Positions 4,580-8,688 of a stretch of DNA of 8,688 nucleotides are shown piece by piece. A model generated the notes under the pieces. The model did not search any database and was not told the origin of the DNA. It was given only the letters and a program-made list of their open reading frames with translations. A program made the position numbers and the translations under genes. Source of the DNA: Nitrospinota bacterium (lineage in GTDB: Bacteria; Nitrospinota; Nitrospinia; Nitrospinales; VA-1); assembly GCA_022567815.1 (NCBI GenBank), contig JADFGI010000108.1, forward strand, positions 1 through 8,688. The letters are read 5' to 3'. Each line of letters begins with the position of its first letter. Position 1 is the stretch's first letter.

Positions 4580-5275
4580 ATGGCGCCTCCGTTGATCGCA
4601 CAAATTAAAAAATTTCTTTGGCTGGCAATTGTTTTATTTACCGGTAGTGCCGGATATACCGCCGGGGCAGAACCTATCCGATACGCCGCTATCGGCGATT
4701 CCTACACCATTTGTCAGGGAGTGGCCCCCACGGACTGTTGGCCCGCATTGCTGACCCGGCATCTCAACGAAGCGGGAATCGACATCGAGCTGGTTGTCAA
4801 TCCCTCGCGAACCGGATGGAGGGTGGAAGAGGCCATCGAAAAAGAGCTTCCGATTTTTGAAAATGCCAAACCCACATTTGCTACTTTATTGATCGGGGTA
4901 AACGATTGGGTTCATGGCTCCGGAAAAAACAAGTTCACCTCTCATTTGAAAACATTGATGGATCGCATGATGAGAGAACTTCCCCACCCCGAGCGATTGT
5001 TGATCGTCACCATACCGGATTTTTCCTGCGCTCCCAGAGGGGAGACCTACGGCTATGGCAGAAACATCGCCAGGGGAATTTCCAGGTACAACGCCATCAT
5101 TGAAAAAGAAGCCGGGGAAAGGGGACTCCCGGTGGTGGATATTTTTCCACTTTCACAAACCTTTTGCAATCATCCGGAAATGTTCGTGGAGGATGGCATT
5201 CATCCTTCGGCAAAACAGTACGCCCTTTGGGAGGGCCTTATTTTTCCCGTGGCCTACAAGATTTTGAACCGATAA
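4580..5275 (+). CDS. Exported SGNH/GDSL-family hydrolase
   Basis: The 231-residue protein is a GDSL-type esterase/lipase of the SGNH superfamily, related in style to TesA-like arylesterases and lysophospholipases. All four blocks are visible: GDSYT at 39-43 with nucleophile Ser41, Gly79 in NPSRTGW (74-80), Asn108 in GVND (106-109), and the Asp205/His208 pair in DGIHPS. The N terminus (KKFLWLAIVLFTGSAGYTAGA) is a signal peptide, with likely cleavage after residue about 30, so the enzyme should work in the periplasm or outside. Four cysteines or more (CQG, DCW, SCAP, TFCN) could form disulfides after export. No strong ribosome binding site precedes the ATG, and translation may depend on the upstream 49-aa gene. 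Substrate is probably an ester or thioester but cannot be specified. A small GC-rich hairpin follows the stop. Confidence 0.88.
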   Translation: MAPPLIAQIKKFLWLAIVLFTGSAGYTAGAEPIRYAAIGDSYTICQGVAPTDCWPALLTRHLNEAGIDIELVVNPSRTGWRVEEAIEKELPIFENAKPTFATLLIGVNDWVHGSGKNKFTSHLKTLMDRMMRELPHPERLLIVTIPDFSCAPRGETYGYGRNIARGISRYNAIIEKEAGERGLPVVDIFPLSQTFCNHPEMFVEDGIHPSAKQYALWEGLIFPVAYKILNR

Positions 5276-5291
5276 ATGGTTTCAATGAACG

Positions 5292-5314
5292 ACCCCGTTG
5301 CGGGCGGACGGGGT
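5292..5314 (+). terminator. GC-rich hairpin after the SGNH hydrolase gene (weak terminator)
   Basis: ACCCCGT (5292-5298) and ACGGGGT (5308-5314) form a perfect 7-bp stem with a 9-nt loop, 17 nt after the stop codon. Only ATTTAT follows, so a factor-independent terminator is possible but weak. It may instead protect the 3' end of the message. Confidence 0.45.
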
Positions 5315-5408
5315 ATTTATCCTACAAGGGTTTTCATTTAAAAGCCGTGGCAAGCCATCGGGAATAAAACCCACTGGTGGGATCTAATTATGCAAAAATG
5401 GGCATTCC

Positions 5409-5924
5409 ATGAAAGTGACCCGCCGACTGATCAAAGTTTTCTTCATCGCCCCGTTCAATATAATGATCGTCCTTCCGGGGTTGATCCTGTGGTTTTCCCG
5501 CCAAACAGGTTTCCTCGCATCTTTAAACTGGCACTTTGATCTGTTTTGGGGAATCCTGGGCGCAGGCCTGATTTCCGTCGGAATCGTTATTGCCTGGTCG
5601 TGCGTATCCCTTTTCGCCGATTATGGCGACGGAACCCCGGCCCCCTGGGACCCGCCGAAACGCCTGGTCGTAAGCGGGATGTACCGCCATGTCCGCAACC
5701 CGCTGGTGGAGGGCGTCTTCTGCATTCTGCTGGGCGAATCCCTCCTGCTCGGCTCCTTTGCCTTGTTCCTTTGGTTTTTATTCTTTGTGTCGATAAACCT
5801 CGCCTACACGCCCCTGATAGAAGAACCGGAACTAATACGCCGATTTGGGCAGTCTTTCCGCTCCTATATGCAAAATGTTCCCCGTTGGTTGCCCAGGAGA
5901 AATCCTTGGGAAAGCCACACTTAG
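5409..5924 (+). CDS. Integral-membrane methyltransferase, ICMT/PEMT-like
   Basis: The 171-residue polytopic protein belongs to the isoprenylcysteine carboxyl methyltransferase / phospholipid methyltransferase-like group. Hydrophobic segments lie at residues about 9-29, 46-69 and a long hairpin at about 100-135. The conserved S-adenosylmethionine-binding region is SGMYRHVRNPLVEG (89-102), completed by EEPELIRRFGQSFRSYMQ and VPRWLPR (138-163) near the C terminus. This family methylates lipid-like or small hydrophobic substrates at the membrane; bacterial members mostly lack a known substrate. The start ATG has no strong ribosome binding site but matches the N-terminal basic-then-hydrophobic pattern. 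It lies 133 nt after the SGNH gene with a weak hairpin between, so cotranscription is uncertain. Confidence 0.85.
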   Translation: MKVTRRLIKVFFIAPFNIMIVLPGLILWFSRQTGFLASLNWHFDLFWGILGAGLISVGIVIAWSCVSLFADYGDGTPAPWDPPKRLVVSGMYRHVRNPLVEGVFCILLGESLLLGSFALFLWFLFFVSINLAYTPLIEEPELIRRFGQSFRSYMQNVPRWLPRRNPWESHT

Positions 5925-5978
5925 AAATTTCCCTTATACAAATAGCCCCTTCGCCTCCAAATCCATTTAAATATTTGA

Positions 5979-5984
5979 TATAAT
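5979..5984 (+). promoter_or_regulatory. Candidate -10 box upstream of the exported TPR-like gene
   Basis: A perfect TATAAT occurs in an AT-rich stretch 83 nt before the ATG at 6067. No convincing -35 stands 16-18 bp upstream, so this is only a possible promoter. Confidence 0.25.
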
Positions 5985-6066
5985 TGGTATTATTGCATTT
6001 GAGCAGGTGTTTTTCCGCTTGCGTCCTGATTTTCCATCTCCAAAAACTTCATGGCAAAATAATAAA

Positions 6067-7032
6067 ATGACTTTGCGTCTCGCCAAAAATTTTATACCGG
6101 TTCTTGCCGTGGCCGTGTTTGCCGTCGGGTCTGTTGTTCAGGCTCAGGAAAGTATCATTGAGGTGGAATTGGGTTCTTTTCAAATCGAGACCATGAGAAA
6201 ATTTCTGAACGAACACCGTCTGATTTTGCAGAAGTCCAAAGCAGATCTCTCTTTAGTTGTAAAAGAATTTCGGGAGGATTTTATAAATATCAAACTCGAG
6301 CAGACCAGAATCCTGAAAGTGACGCAAAAATACAAACTGCCGGTTTTGGTTAAAAGGAAAACTTTGCCGAACAAGAAACAATTTCCGCGCCGTTCGGCAT
6401 CCTCCTCCGAACCTGAAAATATTTTTTTTGAACAAAAAATCATCGAACCTCGAAAACCCCGCGACAAAGAAATTCTCTTGAACCTCAATGAAAGACAGCG
6501 CCGGGCGGATATCGAAACCGTACGCCGCGAAAAAATCATCCGAGCCCAAAACACCGAGTTAGGCCGGCTTAAGGCGGAAATGGAATCGGACCCTCTTAAA
6601 TCGTATCAGTTGAAGCTGACTCAATTCAGTGATAAAACTAGAAATCTGCTGGAGCAATTACAAGGAGAGGAGGGCGTCCAGCGAACGGTTTTCCTGGACT
6701 TGGGAAATACCTATCTTGAGTCGCACAGATACTTGAACTCTTTGAACGCTCAAGACCAATGGAAGCTCAGCCGTTATGCATCCCATTCCGGGACCATCCT
6801 GGGAAGTTATGAGTCGGCATTGTGGGTTTTCAAAATAGCTCTGGCCCGAAAACCGGATGATGGTGAAACGAATTTTCTTCTCGGCAAAATTTTGTCTGAA
6901 ATGGGAGAACGGGATCTGGCTCTCCGACGCGCCAGAAACGCCGAGCGGTTGTTTGTCAAAAACAGCCAGCCAGATAGAGCGGTCCAGACGCGAAGCTTTA
7001 TTGAGTTTCTGCAAAACTCTCTGCCTCAATAA
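6067..7032 (+). CDS. Exported coiled-coil protein with TPR-like C terminus, unknown function
   Basis: I do not recognise this 321-residue protein. The chosen ATG gives a clear signal peptide (TLRLAKNFIPVLAVAVFAVG, with cleavage near SVVQAQ-E at residue 27), which an upstream GTG start at 6007 would bury; the ribosome binding site is poor in either case. The mature protein begins with an Ile/Glu/Phe-rich segment, then a long charged region (residues about 40-200) rich in Lys, Arg, Glu and Leu, likely coiled coil, including a low-complexity basic stretch around 97-115. The C-terminal 80 residues look like TPR or related helical hairpins (YESALWVFKIALARKPDD, then ETNFLLGKILSEMGERDLA). It probably acts as a periplasmic or envelope scaffold. 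It lies between the membrane methyltransferase and hflX, with no overlap to either. Confidence 0.75.
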   Translation: MTLRLAKNFIPVLAVAVFAVGSVVQAQESIIEVELGSFQIETMRKFLNEHRLILQKSKADLSLVVKEFREDFINIKLEQTRILKVTQKYKLPVLVKRKTLPNKKQFPRRSASSSEPENIFFEQKIIEPRKPRDKEILLNLNERQRRADIETVRREKIIRAQNTELGRLKAEMESDPLKSYQLKLTQFSDKTRNLLEQLQGEEGVQRTVFLDLGNTYLESHRYLNSLNAQDQWKLSRYASHSGTILGSYESALWVFKIALARKPDDGETNFLLGKILSEMGERDLALRRARNAERLFVKNSQPDRAVQTRSFIEFLQNSLPQ

Positions 7033-7126
7033 TGAATTTCACGGTTCGTACTTCAGCCCACCCCTGAAAATATAGTTCTTCCATCTCTCGCTATCAACTA
7101 TCCACCGATTGTCCGCAAGAATCCGG

Positions 7127-7146
7127 TATAATAGGTTCGATCCTAT
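7127..7146 (+). promoter_or_regulatory. hflX: hflX -10-like box and start-codon hairpin
   Basis: TATAAT (7127-7132) lies just upstream of the hflX ATG, without a good -35. ATAGG (7131-7135) can pair with CCTAT (7142-7146) across the loop TTCGAT, which would cover the AGG of the weak ribosome binding site and the first two bases of the ATG. If the box is a promoter, the leader is only a few bases long and the hairpin would be cut. The two readings exclude each other, so both are tentative. Confidence 0.25.
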
Positions 7147-8446
7147 GAAAGCTCCCTTTCACCAAATTCAATCCAAGGCTTCCGAAAAAAAGAAAGCGAT
7201 CCTCGTTGGCGTTCAACTACCGCAAAGCGGTCCCCTGTCCCCGGCGATTTCGCTGGATGAGCTGGAGGGTCTCGCCACCACCGCGAATTACCATCCGGTG
7301 GCTGAGCTTTCGCAGAAACTTTCCTCGATCAACCCCAAGACCTTTTTGGGAAGCGGAAAGGTGGAAGAACTTCATCAGGCGGTAAAACATCATCAACCGG
7401 AAGCGGTAATTTTTGACGCCGAACTTTCGCCGGGGCAAACCCGTAATCTGGAGAATATCTTTGAATGCCGGGTGATCGACCGGTCCTGGCTCATTCTGGA
7501 AATTTTCAACGATCACGCGAATACGCGGGAGGCCAAGACCCAGGTCGAATTGGCGCGGCTGAAATACGCCCTCCCCCGATTGACCCGCATGTGGGGGCAT
7601 CTGTCCCGTCAGCGCGGCGGCATTGGTCTGCGTGATGTGGGGGAAACTCAAATTCAGTTGGATCGGCGCCTCATTCGCAACGAGATCACCAAGCTGGAAA
7701 GAAAACTCAAGCTGATCGACAAGGAAAAAAAGACACAGCGAAAAAGCCGGAGGGGTATCTACCGAGTGGCCTTGGTTGGTTACACCAATGTCGGTAAATC
7801 CACTTTGATGAACCTGTTGACCGGGTCCGACACTCGGGTTGAGGATAAACTATTCGCCACTTTGGACGCGACCATCCGTAAGATCAAAAAGAACTTTCCT
7901 TATCCGGTCCTGCTTGCCGATACGGTCGGTCTCATCGACAAATTACCGCACGATCTAGTGGCGTCTTTCAAAAGTACGCTTGATGAAGTCCGCGAAGCCG
8001 ACCTGCTCATCAAGCTGGTGGACTTCAGTCATCCCAACTATAAACGGCAAATGGAGACGGTCGAGGAGGTGCTCAGTGAAATGGGAGCCCAGGCAATCGA
8101 CTCCTTGCTGGTTTTTAATAAAACGGATCGAATCGATGACCCCGAAGTTTCAGCCAATGCGCAACAACTCAATCCGCAAGCGGTTTTCGTCTCATGCAAG
8201 ACGGGTGACGGCATCGACCGATTGCAAAAAGAAATCATACGCTGTTACGAAAACAGGTTGACACCCTACACCCTCAAACTGGATTATTATCAAGCCAACC
8301 TGATTTCCGACATCCGTAAACAAGCGATCATCGTCAAGGAAGATTATCAGGATGACCGCATCATTCTAAGTCTTAGACTGCCTCCAGAGGGAAAGGCCCG
8401 GCTGAAAAAACTGCTGCTGCAAAAAAATTCCAGTGCCGCATTGTAA
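7145..8446 (+). CDS. hflX: GTPase HflX, ribosome-associated
   Basis: The 433-residue protein is a full-length HflX, a GTPase that binds the 50S subunit or 70S ribosome and in studied bacteria splits or rescues stalled ribosomes under stress. The N-terminal HflX domain contains the LGSGKVEEL motif (FLGSGKVEELHQ) and the characteristic RLTRMWGHLSRQRGGIGLRG-like region (here GIGLRDVGETQIQLDRR). The G domain shows G1 GYTNVGKS at 212-219, G3 DTVG at 259-262, G4 NKTD at 325-328 and G5 SCKTG at 350-354, with the TLDAT segment in the G2 region. A short C-terminal domain follows. I chose the ATG at 7145 because an upstream TTG (7109) would place the TATAAT inside the gene. A weak AGG is the only visible ribosome binding site. 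It is the last complete gene before the toxin. Confidence 0.95.
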   Translation: MKAPFHQIQSKASEKKKAILVGVQLPQSGPLSPAISLDELEGLATTANYHPVAELSQKLSSINPKTFLGSGKVEELHQAVKHHQPEAVIFDAELSPGQTRNLENIFECRVIDRSWLILEIFNDHANTREAKTQVELARLKYALPRLTRMWGHLSRQRGGIGLRDVGETQIQLDRRLIRNEITKLERKLKLIDKEKKTQRKSRRGIYRVALVGYTNVGKSTLMNLLTGSDTRVEDKLFATLDATIRKIKKNFPYPVLLADTVGLIDKLPHDLVASFKSTLDEVREADLLIKLVDFSHPNYKRQMETVEEVLSEMGAQAIDSLLVFNKTDRIDDPEVSANAQQLNPQAVFVSCKTGDGIDRLQKEIIRCYENRLTPYTLKLDYYQANLISDIRKQAIIVKEDYQDDRIILSLRLPPEGKARLKKLLLQKNSSAAL

Positions 8447-8460
8447 GGGCGTCTCGAAAA
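8446..8460 (+). repeat. Short post-stop motif, copy 2 (AGGGCGTCTCGAAAA)
   Basis: The motif begins at the last base of the hflX stop codon and matches 14 of 15 bases of 3267-3281. See that entry for interpretation. Confidence 0.4.
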
Positions 8461-8496
8461 AGGAATGAAAAAATAGATTGCCAAGCAATGGGTGGG

Positions 8497-8522
8497 TTGA
8501 CAATGTTTGTCAAATTTGACAA
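8497..8522. promoter_or_regulatory. Three-half-site operator upstream of the toxin gene
   Basis: TTGACAA (8497-8503), a 3-nt spacer, then TTGTCAAATTTGACAA (8507-8522), which is itself a perfect 16-bp palindrome. The half-site TTGACAA therefore occurs three times in alternating orientation within 26 bp, ending 9 nt before the toxin ATG. TTGACA at 8497 and 8516 also equals the sigma-70 -35 consensus, although no convincing -10 follows. Such sites are typical of autorepression by a toxin-antitoxin complex; that role is inferred. Confidence 0.65.
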
Positions 8523-8531
8523 ACTACCTTA

Positions 8532-8688
8532 ATGTTAGATTCCTTAAGAGAAATAGCGTGGGTCAAAAATGCACTTAAGGAATTTGAAAAATTTCCCCTT
8601 GAGGCGAAACGGAAAATCCTTGGTGACCTTACGTTAGCGGCAGAAGGTGAAAAATGCGATATTTCAAAGCCTTTGAAGGGGCTGGGAG
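8532..8688 (+). CDS. RelE/HigB-type toxin, Gp49-like family (3' truncated by window)
   Basis: Fifty-two complete codons are visible before the window ends, so the gene is incomplete at its 3' side. The protein starts MLDSLREIAWVKNALKEF, followed by EKFPLEAKRKILGDL and AAEGEKCDISKPLKGLG. The pattern W-V-x-x-A-L-K-x-F with FP, a helix ending AxxGE, and KPLKGLG matches the phage-derived Gp49-like/HigB group (RelE superfamily), whose members are ribosome-dependent mRNA interferases. In this group the toxin gene usually comes first and an HTH antitoxin gene follows; the antitoxin would lie beyond the window. An in-frame stop at 8517-8519 makes this ATG the only sensible start, and no Shine-Dalgarno sequence is visible. 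Toxin catalytic residues near the C terminus cannot be checked here. Confidence 0.8.
   Translation, partial: MLDSLREIAWVKNALKEFEKFPLEAKRKILGDLTLAAEGEKCDISKPLKGLG

Noticed and set aside
5276..5341. 21-codon frame directly after the SGNH hydrolase
   Set aside because: It overlaps the GC-rich hairpin, has no ribosome binding site and shows no protein-like features.
5546..5983. Plus-strand frame of about 145 codons inside the membrane methyltransferase gene
   Set aside because: The Arg/Pro-rich translation without motifs is a shifted reading of the ICMT-like gene, whose own motifs are intact.
7131..7146. tRNA T-arm-like sequence (GGTTCGATCC)
   Set aside because: The loop has 6 nt instead of 7, and no acceptor, D or anticodon arms can be drawn around it. 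It sits at the hflX start.
7217..7651. Minus-strand frame of about 144 codons antisense to hflX
   Set aside because: It lies entirely within the highly conserved HflX N-terminal domain and shows no independent features.

Overview
This is an ordinary chromosomal stretch of a bacterium with moderate GC content and short intergenic gaps on both strands. The two predicted exported proteins (4580-5275 and 6067-7032) point to a Gram-negative cell with a periplasm. A marine Nitrospinota- or Desulfobacterota-like organism would fit the protein styles, but I cannot fix the taxon from sequence alone. There is no rRNA, tRNA, CRISPR array or transposase.

Layout. At the left edge a short frame (1-88, minus) may be the start of a gene leaving the window. 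It is followed by a structured non-coding stretch: a 40-bp repeat (109-148) and a cluster of small hairpins (159-275). Next comes an extended-SDR NAD(P)-dependent epimerase/dehydratase (312-1319, plus), which converges on two tandem minus-strand CBS-domain genes (1456-1899 and 1998-2441). A strong 14-bp-stem terminator lies between the convergent transcripts. A 344-bp AT-rich divergent gap with two adjacent palindromes separates the CBS pair from trmL (2786-3250, plus), a tRNA wobble 2'-O-methyltransferase. A second, inverted copy of the 40-bp repeat (3372-3411) abuts the stop codon of a TPR gene.

A minus-strand cluster follows, read from high to low coordinates: a possible 44-codon microgene (4183-4317), a STAS-like DUF4325 gene whose ATG overlaps the microgene stop, and the TPR gene (3413-3799). 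Divergent from it, on the plus strand, are a 49-aa single-pass membrane protein (4383-4532), an exported SGNH/GDSL hydrolase (4580-5275), an ICMT/PEMT-like integral membrane methyltransferase (5409-5924), an exported coiled-coil/TPR-like protein of unknown role (6067-7032) and the ribosome-associated GTPase gene hflX (7145-8446). At the right edge a RelE/HigB-type (Gp49-like) toxin gene begins (8532, cut by the window end). It sits behind a three-half-site palindromic operator, as expected for an autoregulated toxin-antitoxin operon.

The genes do not form one pathway. trmL and hflX are translation-related housekeeping genes, and the CBS pair and the STAS-like/TPR cluster look like small regulatory modules. 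The features most worth following are the toxin operator, the inverted 40-bp two-hairpin element, the GTA-loop hairpin cluster, and the microgene translationally coupled to the STAS-like gene.
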